In this document: positions 40,109 to 49,145 of the stretch, in pieces
Position numbering within the stretch: position 1 is the first letter of the stretch
Layout of the letters: each line of letters begins with the position of its first letter
From: CAZGMN01 sp964645765
Lineage (GTDB): Bacteria; Acidobacteriota; Aminicenantia; Aminicenantales; Aminicenantaceae
Direction of reading: 5' to 3'
Length of the DNA stretch: 64,000 bases
Assembly (NCBI GenBank): GCA_964645765.1
Contig: CAZYBE010000005.1
Coordinates: 51,958-115,957, forward strand
The notes under the pieces: model-generated
Databases searched by the model: none
What the model was told of the DNA's origin: nothing
The model's input: only the letters and a program-made list of their open reading frames with translations
Made by a program: the position numbers and the translations under genes

Positions 40109-42286
40109 TTATCTGACAATCGTCAACTCTTCGAGGACATTCAGGGCTTTATCCACTCTTTCGGCAATAAAAAGCACATAGCGGATGTCAACGTTAATGC
40201 TGCGTGTTAAGTCAGGGTCAAAGTAATAGTCGCTGTACATCGCCTCATAATTGCCGTCAAAGAGAAGTCCGATAAGCTCTCCTTTTCCGTTGAGAACAGG
40301 ACTTCCTGAGTTTCCGCCTGTGCAGTGGTTGTCGGTCAGAAAATTGACCGGCACATCGTTGATGTTTTTATCAACATATGTGCCAAAATCCTTTTTCCTG
40401 TAGACATCGAGCAGTCTTTCAGGGCTGTTGAAAGGCTCTTTTCCTGTTTGCTTTTCGACAACTCCGGTCAAAGAAGTCAGATAGCGATACCATACCGCAT
40501 CCCGGGGAGAGTAGCCTTTGACCTTTCCATAATTGAAGCGGAGCGTTCCGTTGGCATCAGGATAAAGCTTTGTCTTCTTCCAGGCTTCGACTCCCTCAAG
40601 ATAAACAGGCATCAGCCTCGACAATGCTCCTGAGAATTCTCTTGATTTTAGGGTAAGAACCTCCCTTTCCTTCTCAAGCTCTGAGGCAAACTGGATGAAC
40701 GGATCGCTAGGATTCAGCAAATCTTTTCTGCTGAGCTCGAACATCTTGACCCTATCCTCGGCTGAAGCGAGCTTTGTTTCCCTATAAAGCTTTTCCAAAA
40801 AGTTGGCGACAGCCTGGTCTTGAGAAATCCCTGGCTGCTGGCTCACGATATCTTCCACAGGCTTGATTTTCTGCCCCTCAGGAAGAGCAAGAGCTTTTTT
40901 CAGAAAATACTCCAGAGCTTTTTTGTCCGCTTCTGGGACAAGGCTTCTCTGGGCAACTTTTAACCTCTGTTCTGCTCTGGCACGGTCTCTTTCCTGATAT
41001 CCAGGCTCCCTCTCCATGTCCTTCTTCTCTTTCTCGACCGACCATTTGTTGATCATCATGGCCAGGCTCGTCATCTGACTGCCGCGTCCAATCCATCCCA
41101 GGATGGCATTTTTTTCCCTTGTTTTCTTCGATTCCCGGTAAAGAGCTTCAATCTGGGCTAGCTGAGCGCCGTATTTTTTCTCGAGCTCAGGATTTGCTTT
41201 TAGAAAATCGAGGAAAGCCTTTTCTTCAGCCCTCTTTTTCTCGAGCAGATTAGCTTTGACCAGGCCTTCGAGCATCCCCTGGTTGTTCTTCAAGCCGTTG
41301 TAAAGGCCCTTAATGATTGAAGCAAGTTTCACCTCGGCGTCCTTATCTTTGGCGGAAGAATCTTCGAAAATCTTGATCAAATCCTTTGCGGTTTGAATCT
41401 GGAAGGCGTAGCGAAAATCAATATCCTCCCCGATTCCAAAAGATGTCAGGCGCTGGTATGTCCTTCCAGGATAGCCGATGATCATCGCAAAATCGTCCTC
41501 TTTAATCCCCGTGGCTGATATCTTCAGATAAGTTTTCGGCTGATAGGGCACGTTATTCTTGGAGTACTCGGCTGACTTTCCATCAGGACCGACATAGGCT
41601 CTCAGGAAGGCAAAGTCGCCGGTATGCCTGGGCCACATCCAGTTATCAATTTCGCCGCCGTATTCGCCGATGGAACGAGCCGGAACATAGACGATGCGGA
41701 TATCCTTGAGCCTCATGAAACTGAAAAGATAATATTCCATTCCATAATTCATGCCCCTGACTTCACACTCGACGCCACCTTTTTTCTCGGCATTCTTGAC
41801 GATTTCTTTTATCTTGTTCTCGACGGCCATATAGCGCTCGAAATCTGTCATCCCTGTCTTGACTGCAGAGAGGATGTCTTTGGTTACCTCTTCTATGGAG
41901 AGAAGAATCGAGGCTTCGATGCCTGGAGCGGGAGCCTCTTCCTCCATACTTCGAGCCAGGAAGCCTTCTTCTATATAGTTTTTCTGGGCTGTGCTTATTC
42001 TCTGCACCGCTCCAAAGGCCACATGGTGGTTGGTGACAATCAATCCTTTTGGGGAGACAAAAGAAGCTGTCGCACCCAGATTGAGCACCGCATTCCAAAC
42101 GCCTGTTCCTTGCGCATTATAGATTTCATCGAGCGATAGCTCCAACCCCATTTTCTTCATCTTCTCCATCAGGCTCTGGTCAACCTTGTTGAGAAGAAAC
42201 ATCCCCTCATCGGCCCTGACGGTTAGAAGAAGAGAGGAAAACAGGATGAGCGAAACACATAAAACCGATATCTTTTTTTGAATCAT
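40109..42286 (-). CDS. S46 family dipeptidyl peptidase (DPP7/DPP11-like)
   Basis: 725 residues from ATG 42286, preceded by AAAGGAGGAAAA and followed by a signal peptide (ISVLCVSLILFSSLLLTVRA). Chymotrypsin-fold triad: His in VTNHHVAFGA (about residue 87), Asp in the region of EIDNWMWPRHTGDF and Ser in GGNSGSPVLNG (about residue 650). S46 enzymes remove dipeptides from the N-terminus of oligopeptides in the periplasm. The specificity position in FDGN carries Gly, as in DPP7-type enzymes that prefer hydrophobic P1 residues, not the Arg of DPP11, which prefers acidic ones (from memory of the family). This fits a peptide-feeding organism. Confidence 0.9.
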   Translation of the reverse strand: MIQKKISVLCVSLILFSSLLLTVRADEGMFLLNKVDQSLMEKMKKMGLELSLDEIYNAQGTGVWNAVLNLGATASFVSPKGLIVTNHHVAFGAVQRISTAQKNYIEEGFLARSMEEEAPAPGIEASILLSIEEVTKDILSAVKTGMTDFERYMAVENKIKEIVKNAEKKGGVECEVRGMNYGMEYYLFSFMRLKDIRIVYVPARSIGEYGGEIDNWMWPRHTGDFAFLRAYVGPDGKSAEYSKNNVPYQPKTYLKISATGIKEDDFAMIIGYPGRTYQRLTSFGIGEDIDFRYAFQIQTAKDLIKIFEDSSAKDKDAEVKLASIIKGLYNGLKNNQGMLEGLVKANLLEKKRAEEKAFLDFLKANPELEKKYGAQLAQIEALYRESKKTREKNAILGWIGRGSQMTSLAMMINKWSVEKEKKDMEREPGYQERDRARAEQRLKVAQRSLVPEADKKALEYFLKKALALPEGQKIKPVEDIVSQQPGISQDQAVANFLEKLYRETKLASAEDRVKMFELSRKDLLNPSDPFIQFASELEKEREVLTLKSREFSGALSRLMPVYLEGVEAWKKTKLYPDANGTLRFNYGKVKGYSPRDAVWYRYLTSLTGVVEKQTGKEPFNSPERLLDVYRKKDFGTYVDKNINDVPVNFLTDNHCTGGNSGSPVLNGKGELIGLLFDGNYEAMYSDYYFDPDLTRSINVDIRYVLFIAERVDKALNVLEELTIVR

Positions 42287-42678
42287 TTTTCCTCCTTTCA
42301 TTGAAAGCTGTGAATTCATAAAGGTTCCATGCGAATGGCGAGTAAAGTTTTTTACTTGACTTGAGATAAGCTGAGCAACTTTAGGTTCAAGCATATATTT
42401 TTGTAACTTCTCGCCTTAATCTTTAAATGCATTTATCGCACCTCGTATGATTTTGTATAACAAAAAAACACTGATTTTGCAATTCAAAAAGTAAAGCTGA
42501 AAGCATCTTTTTTCCTGTGATGGAAAACCATGTTATGGCTCAGGCTGAGCCCATTTATATCAAGGATTAATAAAGGTAGAAGATTTGACATCAAATAATC
42601 CCTGTGTTACAAGTTTTCAGCGAAGAAGGAGAAGAGCACTCCTTTAGAAATATCACACTGAAAAACAGGGAAAAATAA
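42287..42678. other. intergenic region between divergent genes
   Basis: 392 bases, AT-rich. It holds the predicted promoter at 42585 for the plus-strand cluster, and a small hairpin TTTTCC-tgtgat-GGAAAA (42510-42527) like those at 14718 and 32482. Nothing else recognisable. Confidence 0.5.
42585..42613 (+). promoter_or_regulatory. predicted promoter of the 42679-44924 operon
   Basis: TTGACA (42585-42590), 17-base spacer, TACAAG (42608-42613, 4 of 6). About 65 bases before the first start. Confidence 0.5.
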
Positions 42679-43650
42679 ATGAGCAGCCTTCGAAAGCGAT
42701 GGAAAAAAAGACTTGAAGGAGCGCTCATTCCTGCTGTTCCGGTGCCGTTTAAAGAAGATGGCTCGGTTGATTGGGAATCACAAGAAAGATATATCCAATA
42801 CTTAAAAGCCCAGCCCATAGAGGGAGTCGCTGTCTGGGCGCACACTGGACGGGGCCTATTTCTTGATTCAGAGACAAGAAAGAAGATTCTTGACTTATGG
42901 CGAGCCGGCTTGGCAAAAGAGCGTCTCATCGTTGCCGGCGTTGGAACGAGAGGAGACGAGAGCCTGCCAGAAAAAGAATACCTGGTGAAGACAGCACAGA
43001 TGCTCCAGGATGCTGTGGATGGCAAGGCTGACCTCATCATGCCTTATGCTCCAGTCCGATTTCAAAGCCATCCCCAAAGAGCAAGAAAAATCCTCGGATA
43101 TTACAAGCTCATCACCTCAGCAAAAATTCCGATGATTCTCTTCTACCTCTATGAAGCAGCCGGCGGAATCGAATACTCAAAGGATTTCCTGAAAAGGCTG
43201 CTGGAGATTGAGCCAGTGGTCGGAATCAAAGCCGCAACTCTTGACAGCGTGATGACATTCCAGGACATCGCCGACCTTATCGAAGAGCGGTTTCCTGATT
43301 TAACCCTGATAACAGGTGAGGACAGGTTTTTGCCTTATTCTTTTCAAATCGGGGCTAAAGCCGCTCTTATCGGGATGGGCTCTGTTTTTACCGAGATTCA
43401 GAAGAAGATGATTGAAGCCTGGATGGACGGAAAGCTCGAAGAGTTTCATAGAGCTGCCCGTGTTGTTGACAGTTTCGCCAGGGTGATTTTCACCGAGCCT
43501 ATGGAAGGATATATCCAGCGTCTGCTTCATATTCTGGCGAGATTAAAGATTATAAGCCGTGATGCTCGCTTCGACCCATTTGGACCGAAGCTTTCAAAAA
43601 ATGATTTGGAGAGAATCAATAAGACACTGGACAAGCTTGGCCTGCTCTGA
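42679..43650 (+). CDS. DapA/N-acetylneuraminate lyase family aldolase
   Basis: 323 residues of a class I (Schiff-base) TIM-barrel aldolase. The lysine nucleophile lies in EPVVGIKAAT (about residue 181) and the proton-relay tyrosine in FYLYEAAG (about residue 157). The N-terminal PAVPVPFKEDGSVDW is typical of the DHDPS/NAL superfamily. Family members condense or cleave pyruvate with aldehydes or amino sugars (4-hydroxy-tetrahydrodipicolinate, N-acetylneuraminate, keto-deoxy sugar acids). Which one applies here is unknown; there is no adjacent lysine or sialic acid pathway. First gene of a compact cluster; the next gene starts 6 bases downstream. Confidence 0.88.
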   Translation: MSSLRKRWKKRLEGALIPAVPVPFKEDGSVDWESQERYIQYLKAQPIEGVAVWAHTGRGLFLDSETRKKILDLWRAGLAKERLIVAGVGTRGDESLPEKEYLVKTAQMLQDAVDGKADLIMPYAPVRFQSHPQRARKILGYYKLITSAKIPMILFYLYEAAGGIEYSKDFLKRLLEIEPVVGIKAATLDSVMTFQDIADLIEERFPDLTLITGEDRFLPYSFQIGAKAALIGMGSVFTEIQKKMIEAWMDGKLEEFHRAARVVDSFARVIFTEPMEGYIQRLLHILARLKIISRDARFDPFGPKLSKNDLERINKTLDKLGLL

Positions 43651-43655
43651 GTGCG

Positions 43656-44924
43656 ATGTTCTGGCTTCCTGAAAGATTCGATATTTCAAGACACGTCAGG
43701 AAGAAGATTGAGAAAGACTATCGCAGGTTTATGAAATCTCTTCCTGACGACCTTCCCTCTTATATCCTTGAAAGTTATGGCTTTGATATAAGCGGCGACT
43801 ACGCAAGGCATAAAACTAAAATTGTTTTCGGCAAAGCCTCAGGCCAGCTTTCTACAAGCTCAGAGCAGGTGAGAAGAGACGGTGAGGCAGGGCTTGGCTT
43901 CGTTGTCTTAAAGACAGTTATAGCTCAAGACAAAGAAGGTAGAAGGGCTATGGAAGACTGGGCTCGAGCATCTTCACGGATGAAGGCAGAGAAAATCAAG
44001 GGGAAATTAGGCGCGATTGGCTGGACAATCTCCTGGAAAGGCAGGGGCTGGACAAAATCGTTCGCTGAATATCTTGAACTTCTGAAAGGAGCCTTAGCCA
44101 TCGGAAAAAATTATCATATGCTTGTCATTCCAAGCTGCCAGTTCCATCTTCCCTCAGACGATGAAGAATGGAAAATAGAAGAATACCGGTATACGCTCAA
44201 AGAATTGAGCGCGGCCTGGAAAGAAGCCCTGCCAGAAACTCCGTTCATCCTCGAGACAAACTTCAGCCCGACTCTAGCCGGCTCAAAAAGGGCCTCGAAG
44301 CAAGAGGTAATTCTTCGCTGGCTTCGGAGCATAAGCAGAATAATCAAATCCGAGGCAGAGGTTGAGTTAGGAATAAAAGTCATGAACGCCCCATTTGAGG
44401 ATGAATTTCAGGTGGAGATGCTCAGGACATTGGCTGAAGCAGAGCCTCGGCCGGATTTCATTATATATGCCAACCGCCTTTTCGACCCTGAAAAAACATT
44501 CGAAGGCCAGAAAGGAATTGCCTATGGCGGGCCAGACCTCAGCTCGCGCAACCTAAAGGTTCTTACCTTAGTTCAGAGGCTTCAATACCTCAAACAATTC
44601 CCTGAGCTCCCTCCTTTAAGTGCCACAGGAGATATTTGCTCAGGCAGGCTTGCATTGGAATATATTTTAAGGGGCGCAACTTCCTGCCAGATTCATACTC
44701 TCTTTCAGCTGCCTGGCTCTGAATACGCGATGAAAAGAGGAACAAAGACAGCCCGCGGCCTGCACAGGCTCATCTTTTCTCCGGCTGAGGGGCTGGTCGC
44801 CGGCATGCAGTTTGTAAAAGAGCGCTGGAAAGAAATTCTTTCGAGCGATATCCTGAGCATAGAGCAGGTATCACTTCTTTATAAAAATCAAAAATTTGTA
44901 AATAATTTCTTTGCTTTTCAATGA
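43656..44924 (+). CDS. dihydroorotate-dehydrogenase-like TIM-barrel protein
   Basis: 422 residues. The pattern is that of FMN-dependent class 1 dihydroorotate-dehydrogenase relatives: an early KASGQLSTSSEQVRRDGEAG and a late ATGDICSGRLALEYILRGATS, the position of the phosphate-binding glycine motif, then QIHTLFQLPG. The middle is divergent, and the catalytic Cys/Ser loop is not identified. True PyrD is about 300-350 residues, so this is longer and probably has a different substrate. It starts 6 bases after the DapA-like gene and likely works in the same pathway. Moderate confidence in the fold only. Confidence 0.6.
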   Translation: MFWLPERFDISRHVRKKIEKDYRRFMKSLPDDLPSYILESYGFDISGDYARHKTKIVFGKASGQLSTSSEQVRRDGEAGLGFVVLKTVIAQDKEGRRAMEDWARASSRMKAEKIKGKLGAIGWTISWKGRGWTKSFAEYLELLKGALAIGKNYHMLVIPSCQFHLPSDDEEWKIEEYRYTLKELSAAWKEALPETPFILETNFSPTLAGSKRASKQEVILRWLRSISRIIKSEAEVELGIKVMNAPFEDEFQVEMLRTLAEAEPRPDFIIYANRLFDPEKTFEGQKGIAYGGPDLSSRNLKVLTLVQRLQYLKQFPELPPLSATGDICSGRLALEYILRGATSCQIHTLFQLPGSEYAMKRGTKTARGLHRLIFSPAEGLVAGMQFVKERWKEILSSDILSIEQVSLLYKNQKFVNNFFAFQ

Positions 44925-45042
44925 TATCTAAAACACTGGTTAATTATTGCTCTGCGAAGGTCAATGGCTGAAAAGACCGTTTGAAGGCTGAGCGGGCATG
45001 GTTCCTCGACCGAAGGGACAGGAGAGCGAAGCCTAAAACCGA

Positions 45043-45081
45043 GCAGGCTTTGCACGGCTTTAGCAAAGCCTGCGTGTTTTT
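45043..45081 (+). terminator. strong hairpin with T-rich tail
   Basis: GCAGGCTTTGC (45043-45053) and GCAAAGCCTGC (45063-45073) form a perfect 11-bp stem around a 9-base loop, followed by GTGTTTTT. It most likely ends the 42679-44924 transcript, so the aminotransferase downstream would need its own promoter. Confidence 0.7.
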
Positions 45082-45116
45082 GAAGCCATTGACCTGAGCA
45101 CTTAAGGAGAATTTGA

Positions 45117-46322
45117 ATGTATGAACGTTCGACGAAGCTCCTCAGGCGGGCAAAAAAGCTTATTCCTGGCGGCTGCTCGACAGAAAGCAAAAAAGTCGAA
45201 GCACTCTTTGCCTCAGAGCAGGCACCTTGTTTTTATAAATCCGCCCGAGGCTCAAGGCTTGTGGATGCTGATGGAAAAGAGTTTATCGATTTTGGAATGG
45301 CGCTGGGTGCCTGCATTCTCGGCTACAACCACCCAATTGTTGTCAAGGCAATTGAAAGGGAGTTAAAGAACGGCGTTCTCTCCATCCTCCCTTCACCTCT
45401 CGAGCCCCAGCTTGCAGAGCTCATCACCGATATTTTTCCTTCGATAGGAATGGTCCGGTTTTTAAAGACCGGAGCAGAAGCCTGCAGCGCTGCTGTGAGG
45501 CTTGCCCGGGCCTTCACTGGAAGAGAATATATTCTCGCCTCAGGATATTTTGGCTGGCACGACTGGAGCGGCAAAGGGCAGGGGATACCCGAGTCTGCGA
45601 AAAAATTAACCCTTGAGTTTGCTTTTAACGATTCGGCTGATTTCTTAACGAAGCTCGATTCTCTGCCAGAAGCCCCGGCAGCTGTGATCATGGAGCCGGT
45701 CATCAATGAACATCCTCGAAAGGAGTTCTTGAGCGCAATCCGAGAGCGCTGCCAAAAGAAGGGGATTGTCCTCATCTGGGACGAAATCAAAACAGGAGCA
45801 AGAATGGCTCCAGGCGGCGCGCAGGAATATTATGGCTTCAAGCCAGACCTAACTGTTCTGGGCAAAGGAATCGCCAGCGGAATGTCCCTGGCTGCTGTCG
45901 GGGGCAAGAAGGAAATTATGAAAGCCTGGGATAGAGTCTGGATTTCGTCCACTTTCGCCGGCGAAAGCCTCAGCCTTGCCGCATCTGCGGCCACACTGAA
46001 TTTCATCCGGAAAAACCCTGTTAATTCCCGCATCGAGAAATTAGGAAAGAAGCTTTTATCCGGATTTAAGAAAATCGTCGGAGAATTTCCTGGCTTAGGT
46101 AAATACTCCGGGATACATCAGATGAACACAATCGGTTTGCGAGAAGATTTGCCCAACCTTCAGAAGCTCGAAGCAAAATTTTTCCGCGAAATACTCAGCT
46201 CAGGCTTTATCATCAAGAGACACGGATACAATTTTGTCTCCTACAGCCACAAAGAAGATGAGATAGACCTCTGCCTGAGAGCTGTTCGCCGGGCATTCGA
46301 GAGGATAAGCAAGGAAAAATGA
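45117..46322 (+). CDS. class III aminotransferase (glutamate-1-semialdehyde aminomutase-like)
   Basis: 401 residues of a PLP-dependent fold-type I enzyme. The opening LIPGGCSTESKK is typical of the GSAM group. The PLP-contacting Asp is in LIWDEIKTG (about residue 221) and the Schiff-base lysine in TVLGKGIASG (about residue 249). GSAM-like proteins outside haem operons act as omega- or beta-aminotransferases or aminomutases in many pathways; no hem genes are near. It overlaps the epimerase gene by four bases (ATGA), so the two are coupled. SD AAGGAGA precedes ATG 45117. Confidence 0.87.
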   Translation: MYERSTKLLRRAKKLIPGGCSTESKKVEALFASEQAPCFYKSARGSRLVDADGKEFIDFGMALGACILGYNHPIVVKAIERELKNGVLSILPSPLEPQLAELITDIFPSIGMVRFLKTGAEACSAAVRLARAFTGREYILASGYFGWHDWSGKGQGIPESAKKLTLEFAFNDSADFLTKLDSLPEAPAAVIMEPVINEHPRKEFLSAIRERCQKKGIVLIWDEIKTGARMAPGGAQEYYGFKPDLTVLGKGIASGMSLAAVGGKKEIMKAWDRVWISSTFAGESLSLAASAATLNFIRKNPVNSRIEKLGKKLLSGFKKIVGEFPGLGKYSGIHQMNTIGLREDLPNLQKLEAKFFREILSSGFIIKRHGYNFVSYSHKEDEIDLCLRAVRRAFERISKEK

Positions 46323-47419
46323 AAATCAGAGATACTCGAATTTTCAGGGTGAGCCTGCCTTATCGAATTCCTTTTACGATTGCTGGAGGAACAACAGCCG
46401 CAGCCGAGCATGTTTTTGTCGAGCTCGAGGCAGAGAATGGATTAAAAGGCTATGGAGAGGCTGCGCCCATGCCCAGCTATTCAAAGGAAACACCGGGCTC
46501 TGTCATCAGCACACTAAAATCAGGAATGCTCGAGCAACTGAAGGGCGAATCCATATTTGATATCGAGAGGATTCTCGAAAAGCTCGATGGAGTCAACAGT
46601 GATGACCCCTTTGCCGCTTCAGCCATTGATTTTGCTCTTCATGATTTAATCGGAAAAAGCCTGAATGTTCCCTGTTATAAGCTTATGGGAGGACTGGTTC
46701 GCAATCGTTTGGAGCTTTCCTGGCCGGTTGGAATCAAAGAAAAAGAGGAAATGGTGGAGGAAGCAAAAAAATATGTCGGTCTTGGCTACAGGACAGTCAA
46801 GCTCAAAATCGGCCGCGACCCAGGCCAGGACATAGAGAATGTCCGGGCGGTCAGAAAAGCTCTGGGAAAGAATATAAGGATAAGAGTCGATGCCAATCAG
46901 GGCTATTCGCTTGCTGAGGCCATGCGGCTTTTGCCTGAGCTCGAGAAATTCGATTTGGAGATGATAGAGCAGCCTGTCTCTGCTCAGGATATCGAGGGAA
47001 TGGCCAGGCTCTGCGATAAGCTCAAAACTCCGATACTGGCTGACGAATCCCTTCGCACCCTTTCTGATGCCATGGCTTTAGTCAAACACAAAGCCTGCGA
47101 CATATTCAACATCAAGGTGATGAGAGTTGGCGGGCTCTATCGCTCAAAGAAGATAGCAGCCATCGCCGAAGCTTCGTCAATTCCTTGCGAAGTCGGAAGC
47201 ATGGTCGAGATGGGGCCAGGCACTGCTGCCGGCCTTCATTTCGCCCTTTCCACCCCGGCTGTGAAATACGCCTGCGAGATGATAGGCCATGAGATGATCG
47301 ACGGAGACATCATCGAGGAGGAAGAGTGGATATCCTCCTGCCAGAATGGTTTTCTTGGCGTTCCCTCCAAGCCCGGCCTCGGCTTCGTTATAAAAGAGAA
47401 ATTTCAATACATTGATTAA
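46319..47419 (+). CDS. mandelate racemase/muconate-lactonizing family dipeptide epimerase-like enzyme
   Basis: 366 residues of the enolase superfamily. The acid/base Lys-x-Lys motif lies in RTVKLKIG (about residue 160), the metal-binding Asp, Glu and Glu are in RVDANQGY, EQPV and ADESL, and the second general-base Lys is in NIKVMRVGG (about residue 264). This pattern corresponds to the MLE subgroup that includes L-Ala-D/L-Glu epimerases and other dipeptide epimerases, which invert a peptide alpha-carbon. The start overlaps the aminotransferase stop. Subfamily call is by motif; the substrate could be a peptide or an N-acylated amino acid. Confidence 0.85.
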   Translation: MKIRDTRIFRVSLPYRIPFTIAGGTTAAAEHVFVELEAENGLKGYGEAAPMPSYSKETPGSVISTLKSGMLEQLKGESIFDIERILEKLDGVNSDDPFAASAIDFALHDLIGKSLNVPCYKLMGGLVRNRLELSWPVGIKEKEEMVEEAKKYVGLGYRTVKLKIGRDPGQDIENVRAVRKALGKNIRIRVDANQGYSLAEAMRLLPELEKFDLEMIEQPVSAQDIEGMARLCDKLKTPILADESLRTLSDAMALVKHKACDIFNIKVMRVGGLYRSKKIAAIAEASSIPCEVGSMVEMGPGTAAGLHFALSTPAVKYACEMIGHEMIDGDIIEEEEWISSCQNGFLGVPSKPGLGFVIKEKFQYID

Positions 47420-47423
47420 TATT

Positions 47424-47473
47424 AAAAAAGGGGATAGTCCTGTTTTCGAGAAAAGGGGACAGTCCCCTTTTTT
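47424..47473. repeat. two GGGGAC-type palindromes in tandem, one decayed
   Basis: A degenerate copy (AAAAAAGGGGATAGTCC then TGTTTT, 47424-47446) is followed at once by an intact copy AAAAGGGGAC-a-GTCCCCTTTT (47451-47471, extended by T-runs to 47473). Five bases after the epimerase stop, likely terminating that transcript. Confidence 0.75.
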
Positions 47474-47577
47474 ATTAGTCCTCTTTTTAGCTGGAACGAA
47501 GGTGGTCCCAAAACGTCATCAAGAAAAGAATTTAATTTTATTTTTTGTAGTGCTAAACTATTAACAAAGTCCGTTGA

Positions 47578-47600
47578 TAAAAAAGGGGACTGTCCCCTTT
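47578..47600. repeat. GGGGAC palindrome copy upstream of the TPR gene
   Basis: AAAAGGGGAC (47581-47590), central T, then GTCCCCTTT (47592-47600). It lies 17 bases before the start of the TPR lipoprotein, right next to its ribosome site AAGGAGG, so it could affect that gene's leader. Confidence 0.7.
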
Positions 47601-47617
47601 AATTAAGGAGGTCGTCG

Positions 47618-48358
47618 ATGAGGGCAGTAGTCATCATGGTCCTAATATCTCTCCTTTTTACTTTTTCTGCTTGCGCCCTGCGCAAAGAGCCGGCTGAGGT
47701 GTCAGCTTCTGGAAAAGATTTTGACTATTATTTAAACCAGGGAAGCTTATCTCTGACAGAAGGCAATCCGGATAAAGCGATTATCCAATTGAAGGAAGCC
47801 GTTACCTTGAATCCTGACTCTCCAAAAGCCCACAATCTTCTGGGAATTGCTTATTTTCAGAAGAAGGATTACAGACTGGCTACAAAGGAATATGAAAAAG
47901 CCATAAAATTAAACCCATCCTATGCCCAAGCCTACAATAACCTGGGGAGTGCATGCTTCATGTTAGAGGAAATCCCCAGGGCTGAAGAAATGTTAAGGAA
48001 GGCGATTTCTCTTTCGCCTGGTCTCGTCTCGTCGCATTACGGCCTGGGAGCCCTTCTCGCCACCCAGGGAAGAATAGAGGAGAGCTCACACTACTTCAGC
48101 AAAGGAATTGAGCTTGACCCAGAGTTCTTGGAGAGAAACCCGGCTTTTGTCGCCACCTTCACTTCTGATGCCTTAAGAAATCCTGAAGTCTTGTTCACCT
48201 ATGCAAAAATATATGCGGTCGCAGGCAACGTGGAAAAAGCTGTTTTGTATCTGCAAAGGGCTGAGCAGGCTGGATTTAAAGACTGGTACAGAATCGGGAA
48301 AGGGAAGGAGTTTGAGAAGGTCAGAGAAGACGAAAGAATAAAAGGGTTCATCCGTTGA
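47618..48358 (+). CDS. TPR-repeat lipoprotein
   Basis: 246 residues with a lipoprotein signal (lipobox FSAC, Cys at about residue 19). Four tetratricopeptide repeats fill the middle (DYYLNQGSLSLTEGNPDKAI, then AHNLLGIAYFQKKDYRLA, AYNNLGSACFMLEEIPRA and SHYGLGALLATQGRIEES). The C-terminal part has a further helical pair (KIYAVAGNVEKAVLYLQRA). It is anchored in the envelope and probably a scaffold for protein complexes. It is one base from the next gene's start, suggesting coupling with the amidohydrolases. SD AAGGAGG precedes ATG 47618. Confidence 0.82.
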   Translation: MRAVVIMVLISLLFTFSACALRKEPAEVSASGKDFDYYLNQGSLSLTEGNPDKAIIQLKEAVTLNPDSPKAHNLLGIAYFQKKDYRLATKEYEKAIKLNPSYAQAYNNLGSACFMLEEIPRAEEMLRKAISLSPGLVSSHYGLGALLATQGRIEESSHYFSKGIELDPEFLERNPAFVATFTSDALRNPEVLFTYAKIYAVAGNVEKAVLYLQRAEQAGFKDWYRIGKGKEFEKVREDERIKGFIR

Positions 48359-48359
48359 T

Positions 48360-49145
48360 ATGCTGATCGACATCCACGGAAACTTTTACCCGCCTCGCAA
48401 CAATTTTCCTCGCGGCCAAGGCCTGAGCCATTCCTATCTAAGCACGGCTCACAAAGTCGGCATCACGCACATTGTCGGAATAGTTATGGGCAGCTGGGGA
48501 TATTCTTCCCATATTTACGCGCCTTCGCTCGAAGATATGCGCTCCGGCAATCGCTTTTTGCTCAAGCTCATCGAGGAGAACAGAGGATTTGTTTTTGGCT
48601 ATGCCTATATCAACCCTGCTTACAGTGATAAAGCGCTTGAGGAGCTCGAGTTCTGCCTGAAAAAGGGGATGATTGGCATGAAGCTCGGCGCCAGCGTCCG
48701 CTGCACATCAGCGCTTCTTGAGCCGTTGCTCAGGAAATGTATCGATCACGATATACCAGTTCTCCACCATATCTTTCAGCGCAGGAGTGGTGAATGCCCT
48801 GATGTTGTCCTTTCCGATGCTGCTGATTTAGCCAAGCTTGCCAGGCAATTTCCTGAAGCCCGCCTCATTCAGGCCCACATCGCCGGAGGGGGCGACTGGC
48901 AGTTCGGCCTGCGTGCTGCAGCCGATGTCCCCAATATTTGGGTCGACATCTCAGGAAGCGGCTCTGATATGGGGATGGTTGAGTTTGCGCTCAAGGCTGT
49001 CGGCGAAGACCGCCTTCTTTTCGGCACGGATTTAACGCTCGACACCGCCATCGCCCGGCTTGAGACTCTTAAAAGAGCCGGAGCAAACATCGAAAAAATT
49101 TCTTTTCTAAACGCCCAAAAAGTCTTCGGAGATAGATTTAAGTGA
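48360..49145 (+). CDS. amidohydrolase-family (PF04909-type) TIM-barrel hydrolase A
   Basis: 261 residues. The start MLIDIHGNF places Asp-x-His at the metal-site position, where the family usually has HxH. Later ligands are the His in PVLHHIF (about residue 138), the His in LIQAHIAGGGDW (about residue 177) and the final Asp in FGTDLTLD (about residue 222). Amidohydrolase 2 enzymes hydrolyse or decarboxylate cyclic or aromatic acids and lactones. It overlaps the following, related gene by four bases, so the two may form a heteromer. The substrate is not predictable. Confidence 0.8.
   Translation: MLIDIHGNFYPPRNNFPRGQGLSHSYLSTAHKVGITHIVGIVMGSWGYSSHIYAPSLEDMRSGNRFLLKLIEENRGFVFGYAYINPAYSDKALEELEFCLKKGMIGMKLGASVRCTSALLEPLLRKCIDHDIPVLHHIFQRRSGECPDVVLSDAADLAKLARQFPEARLIQAHIAGGGDWQFGLRAAADVPNIWVDISGSGSDMGMVEFALKAVGEDRLLFGTDLTLDTAIARLETLKRAGANIEKISFLNAQKVFGDRFK

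Noticed and set aside
42679..43650. dapA (lysine biosynthesis)
   Set aside because: Schiff-base aldolase family is broad and no other lysine-pathway genes are present.
45117..46322. hemL (haem biosynthesis glutamate-1-semialdehyde aminomutase)
   Set aside because: No haem genes near; neighbours form a different metabolic cluster and the family is broad.
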